Source of the DNA: Kitasatospora cineracea
GTDB lineage: Bacteria > Actinomycetota > Actinomycetes > Streptomycetales > Streptomycetaceae
DNA length: 64,000 bases
Assembly (NCBI RefSeq): GCF_003751605.1
Contig: NZ_RJVJ01000001.1
Coordinates: forward strand, 2,108,001 to 2,172,000
Direction: 5' to 3'
Notes under the pieces: model-generated
The model's database searches: none
Seen by the model: only the letters and a program-made list of their open reading frames with translations
What the model was told of the DNA's origin: nothing
Made by a program: the position numbers and the translations under genes
In this document: one piece after another, positions 8,429 through 16,953 of the stretch
How the letters are laid out: each line of letters begins with the position of its first letter
Position numbering within the stretch: the stretch's first letter is position 1

Positions 8429-9550
8429 GTGCTGCTCGCGCAGGTCGACACCCAGTTGGCCAACTTCTCCAACTACCTCATCTACTCGGCGATGACGGTC
8501 TACACCCTGGCCATGTTCGCCCAGATCTTCGAGTGGACGTTCGGCGCCAAGGGCGGCGTCGCCGTCCGCTCCGCGCAGCAGAGCACCCTGGCCGAGTCGG
8601 TCGCCGACTCCGCGGCCGCGGCCAAGGGCGTCCGCAAGGTCACCGTCACCGTCGCCTCCCAGGGCGGCGGCACCACCACCCTCACCCGCACCGCGCTGGC
8701 CGACGCCGGCGCCACCACGGTCACCAGCGGCCGCGGCGACGAGGGCCCGGCCGACGGCGCCGGCCCGGCCGGCACCAGCGAGAAGGCCGACCTGGTCGGC
8801 CGGATGGCGGTCTCGCTGACCGTCCTCGGCCTGCTGCTGCACGCCGCCAGCGTGGTCACCCGCGGCCTGTCGGTGATGCGCTGGCCGTGGGGCAACATGT
8901 ACGAGTTCTCGTGCGCCTTCGCCCTGATGATGGTCGCCGCGTACGTCATCCTGCTCGCCACCAAGAAGAACGTCCGCTGGCTCGGCCTGCCGGTTACGGT
9001 GGTCGCGCTGCTCATCCTGGGCGTGGCCGTCTCGGTGCTCTACACCGACTCCGAGCAGCTCGTCCCGGCCCTGCACTCCTACTGGCTGGGCATCCACGTC
9101 TCGACCGCCACCATCTGCGGCGGCGCCTTCTTCGCGGCGTTCGTCGCCACCGGCGCCTACCTGCTCAAGGACCGCTACGAGCACCGGATCGCGGCCGGCC
9201 TCACCGTCCGCGCCGCCAACCTGATGGAGCGCCTGCCCGCCTCCGGCACCCTGGACAAGCTCTCCTACCGGATCAACGCGATCGTCTTCCCGCTCTGGAC
9301 GTTCACCATCATCGCGGGCGCGATCTGGGCCGAGGCGGCCTGGGGCAAGTACTGGGAGTGGGACCCGAAGGAGACCTGGTCCTTCATCACCTGGGTCGCC
9401 TACGCCGCCTACCTGCACGCCCGGGCCACCGCCGGCTGGCGCGGCCGCAAGGCCGCCTACCTGGCCCTGCTCGCCTTCGCCTGCTGGCTGTTCAACTTCT
9501 ACGGCGTCAACATCTTCGTCACCGGCAAGCACTCCTACGCCGGCATCTGA
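8429..9550 (+). CDS. ccsB: CcsA/CcsB-type cytochrome c-type biogenesis protein
   Basis: The 373-residue polytopic membrane protein partners ResB in handling heme. The tryptophan-rich WWD-type motif is at residues 305-317 (WGKYWEWDPKETW), and the conserved PWGNMYEF is at about 153-160. Heme-ligand histidines are plausible at LHSYWLGIH and in the last loop (TGKHSY). A roughly 80-residue polar insert (about 45-120) lies between helix 1 and the core. The GTG at 8429 is 3 bp after the resB stop, so it completes the operon. Confidence 0.94.
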   Translation: MLLAQVDTQLANFSNYLIYSAMTVYTLAMFAQIFEWTFGAKGGVAVRSAQQSTLAESVADSAAAAKGVRKVTVTVASQGGGTTTLTRTALADAGATTVTSGRGDEGPADGAGPAGTSEKADLVGRMAVSLTVLGLLLHAASVVTRGLSVMRWPWGNMYEFSCAFALMMVAAYVILLATKKNVRWLGLPVTVVALLILGVAVSVLYTDSEQLVPALHSYWLGIHVSTATICGGAFFAAFVATGAYLLKDRYEHRIAAGLTVRAANLMERLPASGTLDKLSYRINAIVFPLWTFTIIAGAIWAEAAWGKYWEWDPKETWSFITWVAYAAYLHARATAGWRGRKAAYLALLAFACWLFNFYGVNIFVTGKHSYAGI

Positions 9551-9605
9551 CGCCCCTCCACCACCCCACACCCACGCACCACAAAGCCGCGAGGAGGGCC
9601 GCACC

Positions 9606-10010
9606 ATGGAGTGCGACGAGGTCATCATGACCGTCCGAATCACCGCAGCGGAACGCACGCTGCTGCGACGGCTCGCCCAGGGCCATCACAGCGACGTGTC
9701 CGAGGTCGTCGCCGACGGGCTGCTGGACGTCCTGCCCACACTCCACTGCGCGGCGGACGCCTACCGGCTGGTCGCCGCCGTCACCACCCCGGCGCCCTGC
9801 GCGCTCACCGTCTGGCTCCCCACCGAGCTGGCCGACCTGCTCACCATCGCCGCCGCGCGGATCGCCCACTCCACGGGCGTCCGGCTCGGCTCCTCCTGCG
9901 TCATGCTGGGGGCCGCCGTCCGGCTCTGGCTGGCCCAGGACCCGCAGCGGCTGGCGGCCAACCTCACCACCATGCACGCCGGCCGTCCGGCGGCGCTGGC
10001 GGCCGCCTGA
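9606..10010 (+). CDS. Small hypothetical protein with two ribbon-helix-helix-like segments
   Basis: Function is not recognised. The ATG at 9606 follows a good GAGGAGGG ribosome-binding sequence; an internal ATG at 9627 (MTVRITAAER...) is possible. Residues 9-42 (VRITAAERTLLRRLAQ, then SDVSEVVADGLLDVL) have the strand-helix-helix pattern of ribbon-helix-helix regulators. A second, similar pattern occurs in the C-terminal half (LTVWLPTELADLLTIAAARI, then CVMLGAAVRLWLA). It could be a tandem RHH DNA-binding protein, but no family was identified. It lies 55 bp after ccsB and ends at a strong bidirectional hairpin. Confidence 0.55.
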   Translation: MECDEVIMTVRITAAERTLLRRLAQGHHSDVSEVVADGLLDVLPTLHCAADAYRLVAAVTTPAPCALTVWLPTELADLLTIAAARIAHSTGVRLGSSCVMLGAAVRLWLAQDPQRLAANLTTMHAGRPAALAAA

Positions 10011-10013
10011 GCA

Positions 10014-10072
10014 ACGACGAGGGGCCCGGGGCCCGGCGGGTGCGTCCCGCCGGGCCCCGGGCCCCTCGTCGT
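10014..10072. terminator. Strong bidirectional hairpin terminator
   Basis: A perfect 27-bp stem (10014-10040 with 10046-10072) has a 5-base loop, TGCGT. It separates the rightward hypothetical gene from the leftward acyl-CoA carboxylase operon and can serve both. Confidence 0.9.
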
Positions 10073-10075
10073 CCG

Positions 10076-10276
10076 TTACGCCGCCTGCTGCCAGCTGACG
10101 GGGGAGAAGTAGGCCGGGCGGCGCTCGATCCGCGACCAGGTGGCGATCGGCTCGACGGCCGGGGCGGCGGCGGTGGCGGCGGACACCGCGGCCCGGGCGG
10201 CGAGGACCGCGGTCAGCGCGGCCAGTTCCTCGGCGTTCAGCGAGCCGCGGACGATGCGGACGAGAGGTTCGCTCAT
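10076..10276 (-). CDS. Acyl-CoA carboxylase epsilon subunit
   Basis: The 66-residue protein MSEPLVRIVRGSLNAEELAA... matches the small epsilon subunits of actinobacterial acyl-CoA carboxylases: a conserved (V)xxGxxxxEELAAL start, an Ala-rich middle, and a C-terminus ending WSRIERRPAYFSPVSWQQAA. Epsilon stabilises the biotin-bearing alpha and carboxyltransferase beta complex. It lies 57 bp downstream of the beta-subunit gene on the same strand. A GGGGGAGAACAGGAACC leader gives an acceptable ribosome-binding site. Confidence 0.85.
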   Translation of the reverse strand: MSEPLVRIVRGSLNAEELAALTAVLAARAAVSAATAAAPAVEPIATWSRIERRPAYFSPVSWQQAA

Positions 10277-10333
10277 GGTTCCTGTTCTCCCCCAAGCTTG
10301 AGTCTGAAAGGTTTCGGCGCGGTCGACCGCAGG

Positions 10334-11926
10334 TCACATCGGCGGGTTGCCGTGCTTCCGGCTGGGCAGGTCGGCGTGCTTGGTGCGGAGCATGGCGAGC
10401 GAGGCGGCCAGCACCTCGCGGGTCTCGGCGGGGTCGATGACGTCGTCCACGAGGCCGCGCTCGGCCGCGTAGTACGGGTGCATCAGCTCGCTCTTGTATT
10501 CCTTGATCTTCTGCGCGCGCATCGCCTCGGGGTCCTCCGCGCCGTTGATGTCGCGGCGGAAGATCACGTTGGCGGCGCCCTCGGCGCCCATCACGGCGAT
10601 CTCGTTGGTCGGCCAGGCGAACGACAGGTCCGCGCCGATCGAGCGGGAGTCCATCACGATGTACGCGCCGCCGTACGCCTTGCGCAGGATCAGCTGGATC
10701 CGCGGCACGGTGGCGTTGCAGTACGCGTACAGCAGCTTGGCGCCGTGCCGGATGATGCCGTCGTGCTCCTGGTCGACGCCGGGCAGGAAGCCGGGCACGT
10801 CGAGCATGGTGACCAGCGGGATGTTGAAGGCGTCGCACATCTGCACGAAGCGGGCGGACTTCTCGCTGGCGTTGATGTCCAGCACGCCGGCCAGCGACTG
10901 CGGCTGGTTGGCGATCAGGCCCACCACGTGGCCGTCGATCCGGGCCAGCGCGCAGATCACGTTGGTGGCCCAGCGCTCGTGCACCTCGAGGTACTCGCCG
11001 TGGTCGACGATCTCCTCGATCACCTTACGCATGTCGTAGGGGCGGTTGCCGTCGGCCGGGACGAGGTCCAGCAGCGAGTCGTTGCGGCGCTCGACCGGGT
11101 CGTCGTTGGGGACGGCCGGCGGCATCTCGCGGTTGTTCTGCGGCAGCAGCGAGAGCAGGTAGCGGACCTCTTCGATGCAGGACTGCTCGTCGTCGTAGAC
11201 GAAGTGCGACACGCCCGACACCGAGGAGTGCACGTCGGCGCCGCCGAGGCCGTTCTGGGTGATCTTCTCGCCGGTGACGGCCTGGACGACGTCAGGGCCG
11301 GTGATGAACATCTGCGAGGTCTCGCGGACCATGAACACGAAGTCGGTGAGCGCCGGGCTGTAGGCCGCGCCGCCCGCGCACGGGCCGAGCATCACCGAGA
11401 TCTGCGGGATCACGCCGGAGGCCCGGGTGTTGCGCTGGAAGATGCCGCCGTAGCCGGCCAGCGCGGTGACGCCCTCCTGGATCCGGGCGCCGGCGCCGTC
11501 GTTCAGCGAGACCAGCGGCGCACCGGCCGCGATGGCCATGTCCATGATCTTGTGGATCTTCTGCGCGTGGGCCTCGCCCAGCGCGCCGCCGAAGATCCGG
11601 AAGTCGTGCGCGTAGGTGAAGACGGTGCGGCCGTGGACGGTGCCCCAGCCGACGATCACGCCGTCGGTGTGCGGCTTCTTCGCCTCCAGGCCGAAGCCCT
11701 GCGCGCGGTGCCGGCGCAGCGGCTCCACCTCGTGGAACGAACCCTCGTCCAGCAGCAGCTCGATCCGCTCCCGGGCGGTCAGCTTGCCCTTCGCGTGCTG
11801 GGCCTCGGTGGCCTTCTCGCTGGGGCCGCGGCGGACCTGCTCGCGCAGCTCGTGCAGTTCGGCGACCCGACTACGGGCGTCGGCCGGAGCCTCGCCGCCG
11901 ACCGGCGCATCGTGCAGGACCGTCAT
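10334..11926 (-). CDS. Acyl-CoA carboxylase beta subunit (carboxyltransferase)
   Basis: The 530-residue subunit transfers carboxyl groups from carboxybiotin to acetyl- or propionyl-CoA to make malonyl- or methylmalonyl-CoA. Both halves of the carboxyltransferase crotonase-like fold are present: SLNDGAGARIQEGV with GPCAGGAAYSPALTDF in the N half, and LDVPGFLPGVDQEHDGIIRH with KAYGGAYIVM in the C half. Length is standard for PccB/AccB. I start it at ATG 11926, which is preceded by TTGGAG; a TTG at 11941 would lie inside that ribosome-binding site. Substrate (acetyl versus propionyl) cannot be told by eye. The epsilon gene follows; no alpha subunit is in the window. Confidence 0.95.
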   Translation of the reverse strand: MTVLHDAPVGGEAPADARSRVAELHELREQVRRGPSEKATEAQHAKGKLTARERIELLLDEGSFHEVEPLRRHRAQGFGLEAKKPHTDGVIVGWGTVHGRTVFTYAHDFRIFGGALGEAHAQKIHKIMDMAIAAGAPLVSLNDGAGARIQEGVTALAGYGGIFQRNTRASGVIPQISVMLGPCAGGAAYSPALTDFVFMVRETSQMFITGPDVVQAVTGEKITQNGLGGADVHSSVSGVSHFVYDDEQSCIEEVRYLLSLLPQNNREMPPAVPNDDPVERRNDSLLDLVPADGNRPYDMRKVIEEIVDHGEYLEVHERWATNVICALARIDGHVVGLIANQPQSLAGVLDINASEKSARFVQMCDAFNIPLVTMLDVPGFLPGVDQEHDGIIRHGAKLLYAYCNATVPRIQLILRKAYGGAYIVMDSRSIGADLSFAWPTNEIAVMGAEGAANVIFRRDINGAEDPEAMRAQKIKEYKSELMHPYYAAERGLVDDVIDPAETREVLAASLAMLRTKHADLPSRKHGNPPM

Positions 11927-12277
11927 TTCGAACCACTCCAAGCTCGCGTGGGTCAGCGAACACCTCTTCTGTTACGACAGTACGAGTCAGTGCACCCGCC
12001 TTTCGGCGTCGAATCCGTACAAGGTCGGGACCCGATCGCTGTACAGCCTCGACAGAAGGGGGCGCACGGGCCTCCTGCCGGGTCGGTCCGGACGGGTGGT
12101 CGGGCCGGGGTCGGGCCGGGGGTGGCCGGAGGGTCGAATTGGCAGGTCAGCGGCAAGATCGGGGCAGCAAGGAGGCCGCCGGACCGCCGCGCGCCGACAG
12201 GGGCGCACGGCGGCCGGCGGCCGGGTGCTCGGGCTCCGGATCAGGTCCGGATGGTAGGGATGCGCCAAAAGGCGGGA
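11927..12277. other. Intergenic region between the PLDc_N-type gene and the carboxylase operon
   Basis: These 351 bp hold no gene I can support. Both flanking genes are on the minus strand, so it must contain the end of the PLDc_N-type transcript and the promoter of the carboxylase genes. The carboxylase-proximal part is relatively AT-rich around 11965-11990, but I cannot assign a convincing -35/-10 pair. The middle is extremely GC-rich. Confidence 0.5.
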
Positions 12278-12697
12278 TCAGCCCTTGGGGCGGTCGCCCT
12301 CCCCGGGGCGGTCCTCGCCCCGGCGCAGCTCCTCCTCGCGGCGGCGCAGGTCCGCCTCCCACTGCTTGAGCATGTCCTCGTGCCGCTCGTTGCCGCGCTT
12401 CAGCGAGGCCAGGAACTCCGGGTCGTCGTCCGGGGCGAGCGGCCGCCGCGGGCGCTCGTACTCCGGGTACCCGGCGGTCGGACCGGACGGCCGGGACACC
12501 TGCCGGCGGCGGGCCCCGGTGCGGTCGCGGCCGGCCACCAGCCAGGCGATCGAGCCGACCAGCGGGAAGAACAGCACGATGATCACCCACACCACCTTCG
12601 GCAGGTGGCGGACCTCGTCCTCGGGGGTGGTCAGGCAGTCGATGAACGCCCACACCCACAGGGCCAGCAGCGCGACCACGGGCACGACTCTCAGCAC
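12278..12697 (-). CDS. Small membrane protein with PLDc_N domain
   Basis: The 139-residue protein starts at GTG 12697 with CCGGAG 9 nt upstream. Two transmembrane helices (LRVVPVVALLALWVWAFIDC and VVWVIIVLFFPLVGSIAWLVAGR) match the PLDc_N (phospholipase D N-terminal-like) domain found alone in many actinobacterial proteins. The pattern is W-hhD-hh, then a lysine, WhhhhhhhPhhG and aromatic-xxG. The cytosolic tail is highly charged and probably helical (HEDMLKQWEADLRRREEELR). Function is unknown. It is divergent from mqnL. Confidence 0.75.
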   Translation of the reverse strand: MLRVVPVVALLALWVWAFIDCLTTPEDEVRHLPKVVWVIIVLFFPLVGSIAWLVAGRDRTGARRRQVSRPSGPTAGYPEYERPRRPLAPDDDPEFLASLKRGNERHEDMLKQWEADLRRREEELRRGEDRPGEGDRPKG

Positions 12698-12772
12698 AGC
12701 ACAGAACTCCGGAGCAGGTTCGGACAGGACCCTTGGCGGGCTCAGGGTAGCCCGTATCGGATACTGACAGGT

Positions 12773-14230
12773 ATGGCATACGACGATCTCCGTTCCTTCC
12801 TCCGGGCACTGGAGCGGGAAGGCGACCTCAAACGGATCAAGGTCGAGGTCGACCCCCACCTGGAGGTCGGCGAGATCGTCGACCGGGTGCAGAAGGCCAA
12901 GGGCCCCGCGCTGCTCTTCGAGAACGTCAAGGGCTCGGCGATGCCGCTGGCCATGAACGTCTTCGGCACCGAGCGGCGGCTGTCCAAGGCGCTCGGCCTG
13001 AAGTCGCCCGACGACATCGCGGAGAAGATCGGCGGCCTGCTCAAGCCCGAACTGCCGCAGGGCTTCACCGGGTTCCGGGAGGCGTTCGGCAAGCTCGCCA
13101 CGATGGCGCACGTCCCGCCGCGGAACGTGAAGTCCGGCGACGCGCCCGTCCACGAGGTGGTGCTCACCGGCGAGGACGTCGACCTGGAGCAGCTGCCCGC
13201 GCTGTTCACCTGGCCGCTGGACGGCGGCTCCTTCTTCAACCTCGGCCTCACCCACACCAAGGACCCGGACTCCGGCGTCCGCAACCTCGGCCTGTACCGG
13301 CTGCAGCGGCACGACAGGCGCACCATCGGCATGCACTGGCAGATCCACAAGGACAGCCGCAACCACGCCGCGGTGGCCGCCAAGCGCGGCGAGAGGCTGC
13401 CGGTGGCGATCGCCTTCGGCTGCCCGCCCGCCGTCACCTACGCCGCCACCGCGCCGCTGCCCGGCGACATCGACGAGTACCTGTTCGCCGGCTTCGTCGC
13501 GGGGGAGCGGGTCCGGATGGTCGACTGCAAGACCGTCCCGCTGCAGGTCCCGGCGGACGCCGAGGTGGTGCTGGAGGGCTGGCTGGAGCCGGGCGAACTG
13601 CTGCCCGAGGGCCCGTTCGGCGACCACACCGGCTTCTACACCCCGCAGGAGCCGTTCCCGGCGCTGACCATCGACTGCGTCACGATGCGCCGCCGCCCGG
13701 TCCTGCAGTCCATCGTGGTCGGCCGCCCGCCCACCGAGGACGGCCCGCTCGGCAAGTTCACCGAGCGCTTCTTCCTGCCGCTGCTCAAGGTGATCATCCC
13801 GGACATCGTCGACTACGACCTGCCCGAGGCCGGCGGCTTCCACAACTGCGTGATCGTCTCGATCGACAAGAAGTACCCGAAGCACGCCCAGAAGGTCATG
13901 CACGCCATCTGGGGCGCCCACATGATGTCGCTCACCAAGCTGATCGTCGTGGTGGACGCCGACTGCGACGTCCACGACTACCAGGAGGTCGCCTGGCGGG
14001 CCCTGGGCAACGTCGACTACAGCCGGGACCTCTCGGTCGTCGAGGGCCCGGTCGACCACCTCGACCACGCCTCCTACCAGCAGTTCTGGGGCGGCAAGGC
14101 GGGCATCGACGCCACCCGCAAGCTCCCCGAGGAGGGCTACACCCGCGACGGCGGCTGGCCCGAGATGGTCGCCTCCGACCCGGAGACCGCCGCCCGGGTC
14201 ACCCGCCGCTGGAAGGAGTACGGACTGTGA
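12773..14230 (+). CDS. mqnL: UbiD-family decarboxylase of futalosine-type menaquinone synthesis
   Basis: The 485-residue product is a UbiD-type prenylated-FMN decarboxylase: FRFFLRALEREGDLKRI-like start (RSFLRALEREGDLKRI), GMHWQIHKDSRNH, EGPFGDHTGFY and DIVDYDLPEAGGFHN are family landmarks, including the Glu and Arg active-site regions. In Streptomyces the homologous gene sits with ubiA- and ubiX-like genes and acts late in the futalosine pathway on a naphthoate. The downstream mqnP overlaps by 4 bp. The ATG lacks a clear ribosome-binding site, and a GATACT hexamer ends 7 nt before it, so the message may be leaderless. Confidence 0.88.
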   Translation: MAYDDLRSFLRALEREGDLKRIKVEVDPHLEVGEIVDRVQKAKGPALLFENVKGSAMPLAMNVFGTERRLSKALGLKSPDDIAEKIGGLLKPELPQGFTGFREAFGKLATMAHVPPRNVKSGDAPVHEVVLTGEDVDLEQLPALFTWPLDGGSFFNLGLTHTKDPDSGVRNLGLYRLQRHDRRTIGMHWQIHKDSRNHAAVAAKRGERLPVAIAFGCPPAVTYAATAPLPGDIDEYLFAGFVAGERVRMVDCKTVPLQVPADAEVVLEGWLEPGELLPEGPFGDHTGFYTPQEPFPALTIDCVTMRRRPVLQSIVVGRPPTEDGPLGKFTERFFLPLLKVIIPDIVDYDLPEAGGFHNCVIVSIDKKYPKHAQKVMHAIWGAHMMSLTKLIVVVDADCDVHDYQEVAWRALGNVDYSRDLSVVEGPVDHLDHASYQQFWGGKAGIDATRKLPEEGYTRDGGWPEMVASDPETAARVTRRWKEYGL

Positions 14231-15129
14231 CCACCGCCGACGCGTTCGAGGCCCCGCCGAGCCGGACCCGGGCCTTCCTGCGCCTGGTCGCCATCGAGCA
14301 CTCGGTGTTCGCGCTGCCCTTCGCCTACACCGCCGCGCTCACCGCGATGTTCCTCGCCGACAGGTCCGTGCACTGGCGCGAACTGCTGCTGGTCACGATC
14401 TGCATGGTCGGCCTGCGGACCTTCGCGATGGCCGCCAACCGGATCATCGACCGCGAGATCGACGCCCGGAACCCGCGCACCGCCGGCCGCGAACTCGTCA
14501 CCGGCGCCGTCTCGGTGCGCACCGCGTACGTCGGCTCGGCGATCGCCCTGGTGGTCTTCCTCGGCTCGGCCGCGCTGCTCAACACCCTCTGCCTGCTGCT
14601 GGCCCCGATCGCCGTCGTCCCGATGGTGGTCTACCCCTACGGCAAGCGGTTCACCGACTTCCCGCAGGCCATCCTCGGCCTGGCCCAGGCGATGGGCCCG
14701 ATCGGGGCCTGGCTGGCCGTCACCGGCACCTGGTCCTGGGACGCGGTGGTGCTCGGCCTCGCGGTCGGCATCTGGATCGGCGGCTTCGACCTGATCTACG
14801 CCTGCCAGGACGTCGCCGCCGACCGCGGCACGGGCGTCCGCTCGGTGCCCGCCCGGTTCGGCATCCCAGCCGCGATCAACGGGGCCAGGGTCTGCCACGC
14901 GATCACCACCGCGCTGCTGGCCTGGTACGCGGTGCTGACCGACGCGGGCGCGTTCTTCTGGTGCGGGCTCGCCGTGGTGGCGGGCGCGTTCGTCTACGAG
15001 CACACCATCGTCAAGCCGCACGACCTGTCCCGGCTGAACCGGGCGTTCTTCTCCACCAACGGGTTCGTGGGCATCTCGCTGTTCGCCTTCGCCCTGATCG
15101 ACCTGATCAGCCGCGGGCTGACGGTCTGA
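14227..15129 (+). CDS. mqnP: UbiA-family prenyltransferase of futalosine-type menaquinone synthesis
   Basis: The 300-residue membrane protein has eight or nine hydrophobic segments. The two Asp-rich Mg-diphosphate motifs of UbiA prenyltransferases are present as NRIIDREIDARNPRT (about 74-88) and YACQDVAADRGTGVRS (about 196-211). It prenylates the naphthoate-type intermediate of menaquinone before or after the UbiD/UbiX decarboxylation. The GTG start overlaps the mqnL stop. In related genomes the ubiX-like mqnM follows directly; here it is 7.5 kb away, after an inserted gene block. Confidence 0.88.
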   Translation: MTTADAFEAPPSRTRAFLRLVAIEHSVFALPFAYTAALTAMFLADRSVHWRELLLVTICMVGLRTFAMAANRIIDREIDARNPRTAGRELVTGAVSVRTAYVGSAIALVVFLGSAALLNTLCLLLAPIAVVPMVVYPYGKRFTDFPQAILGLAQAMGPIGAWLAVTGTWSWDAVVLGLAVGIWIGGFDLIYACQDVAADRGTGVRSVPARFGIPAAINGARVCHAITTALLAWYAVLTDAGAFFWCGLAVVAGAFVYEHTIVKPHDLSRLNRAFFSTNGFVGISLFAFALIDLISRGLTV

Positions 15130-15148
15130 CGGCCCGATCGATGCCGGA

Positions 15149-15186
15149 CGGCAGGGGCGTGCGGGGAGATCCGCGCGCCCCTGCCG
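15149..15186 (+). terminator. Hairpin terminator after mqnP
   Basis: A 16-bp stem with one mismatch (CGGCAGGGGCGTGCGG with CCGCGCGCCCCTGCCG) and a 6-base loop begins 19 bp after the mqnP stop. It ends the left part of the split menaquinone cluster. Confidence 0.7.
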
Positions 15187-15243
15187 GGCGTCCCGCCCGA
15201 ATTCGGTGGCCGGGTGCTCTGCCCCGTCCCTAGGGTGGCCCGC

Positions 15244-16953
15244 ATGCGCGTCCCCTACCCCCGGACCCCGCACCTCCCGTGGTCCCCGGGGGCGGCGGCC
15301 GACGACATCCGCAGCGGCGACCTCTCCGGCCTGGCCGGCGCCGAGGTGGTCGTCACCGAGAAGCTCGACGGCGAGAACACCACGCTCTACCCCGACGGCC
15401 TGCACGCCCGCTCGCTGGACTCCGGCCACCACCCCTCCCGCGCCTGGGTGAAGGGCCTGCAGGGCCGGATCGGCCCGCGGATCCCGGCCGGCTGGCGGAT
15501 CTGCGGCGAGAACCTGTACGCCCGGCACTCGCTGGCCTACACCGACCTGGACAGCTGGTTCCAGGGCTTCTCGGTCTGGACCGACCGCGACCGCTGCCTC
15601 GGCTGGGACGCCACCGTCCGCTTCCTGCACCGCCTCGGCGTGCCCACCCCCCGGGTGCTGTGGCGCGGCCGCTACGAAGAGCGGGCGATCCGCGCGCTCA
15701 AGCTCGACCCCGAGCGCCAGGAAGGCTACGTGGTGCGCACCGCCGCGGGCTTCGACCGGGCCGAGTTCGGGCGCCGGGTCGCCAAGTGGGTCCGCCCGCA
15801 CCACGTGCGCACCGACACCCACTGGATGCACGCCGCCGTGGTCGAGAACGGCCTCGGCCCGAACTCCGCGCTCTGGCACGTCCGTTCCGGCGGCACCCCG
15901 GACGGCGCCGCGCTCGCCGCCGCCCTCGGCCGCGCCCCGTTCACCGGCCTCGACGAGGTCACCGCCCGGCTCGACGCCCTCGGCCGCACCGGCGACGCCC
16001 GGCTCGACGGCGTCCTCGCCCACGCGCTGCGCGCCGAGCACCGCCCCGCCCTGCTGCCCGCGCTGGCCCGGCCGCTCGGCCTGCCGCAGGCCCGCCGGAT
16101 CGCCGACCTGGTCGGCCTGCACCCCCGGCCCGCCCGGCCCTACCCCGACGAACACCGCCGGGCCGGACTCACCGCCCTCACCGCCGCCGTCGACCTCGGC
16201 GTGCTGCACGCCGTCGCCGCCGCCGCGCTGCCCGCCGCCGAGCCGGAGGTCGCCTGGTCCGCCCTGCACGCCGAGGACGCCGGACTGCTCGGCCCCGACC
16301 CGCTCGGCTGGCTGCGCACCGGCCTGCGCGAGGCCCTGGCCGGCCTCGACCCGGACGTCCGGGACCGGTGCTGGGCGCACGCCCGGGAGGCGTACGGGCT
16401 CGGCCGGATCTCCACCGTCGAGGAGGCCGTCGCCGCCACCTGGGCCTGGCGGGACGGCCGCTTCCCCCGGCTGACCCACCTGTGCGGCCCCTCCGGCAGC
16501 GGCAAGTCCACCCACGCGGCGACCCTGCCCGGCACCCGGATCTCGCTGGACGGACTGCGGGCCGCCCGCGGCTCCCGCGCCGAACAGCGTGACAACCCGG
16601 AACTCCTGCGAGAGGGTCTCACCGCGCTGGAGGCCGCCCTCGCCGACGGCGGCACCGCCGTCTGGGACGCCACCTCGCTCAACCGCCACCAGCGCGCCCA
16701 CGTGCACGCCGTCGCCGAACGCCGCGGCGCGCTGCTCACCCAGGTGGTCACCGTCGTCGACGAGGCCGAACTGCTCCGCCGCAACGCCGTCCGCCCGCAC
16801 CCCGTCCCCGCCGGGGTGCTCACCGCCCAACTGCACCGCTGGAGCCCGCCCTACCCCGGGCAGGCCCACCGCACCCGCTACCTCGACGCCGACGGCCGGG
16901 TGGCGGACAGCCACGGGTCCCTGGACGCCGCGGACGGACCGGAGGAGGACTGA
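15244..16953 (+). CDS. RNA ligase-polynucleotide kinase fusion protein
   Basis: The 569-residue product joins two catalytic units. Residues 1-230 are a nucleotidyltransferase-type RNA ligase: motif I is EKLDGEN with adenylylated K40, the motif III region is GENLYARHS (88-96), motif IV is EGYVVRT (160-166) and motif V is AKWVRP with K181. Residues 230-400 are mostly helical. Residues 405-569 are a P-loop kinase with GPSGSGKST (415-423), SLDGLRA and WDATSLNRHQR, as in polynucleotide kinases. Together they would phosphorylate a 5'-OH RNA end and seal it. The ATG at 15244 follows AGGGTGG. The next gene starts within the stop codon (TGATG), so the two are coupled. It interrupts the menaquinone cluster. 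The substrate RNA is unknown. Confidence 0.85.
   Translation: MRVPYPRTPHLPWSPGAAADDIRSGDLSGLAGAEVVVTEKLDGENTTLYPDGLHARSLDSGHHPSRAWVKGLQGRIGPRIPAGWRICGENLYARHSLAYTDLDSWFQGFSVWTDRDRCLGWDATVRFLHRLGVPTPRVLWRGRYEERAIRALKLDPERQEGYVVRTAAGFDRAEFGRRVAKWVRPHHVRTDTHWMHAAVVENGLGPNSALWHVRSGGTPDGAALAAALGRAPFTGLDEVTARLDALGRTGDARLDGVLAHALRAEHRPALLPALARPLGLPQARRIADLVGLHPRPARPYPDEHRRAGLTALTAAVDLGVLHAVAAAALPAAEPEVAWSALHAEDAGLLGPDPLGWLRTGLREALAGLDPDVRDRCWAHAREAYGLGRISTVEEAVAATWAWRDGRFPRLTHLCGPSGSGKSTHAATLPGTRISLDGLRAARGSRAEQRDNPELLREGLTALEAALADGGTAVWDATSLNRHQRAHVHAVAERRGALLTQVVTVVDEAELLRRNAVRPHPVPAGVLTAQLHRWSPPYPGQAHRTRYLDADGRVADSHGSLDAADGPEED

Noticed and set aside
11927..11941. TTG start 15 nt upstream for the carboxylase beta subunit
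   Set aside because: The TTG forms part of the TTGGAG ribosome-binding region; ATG 11926 gives the usual family N-terminus.
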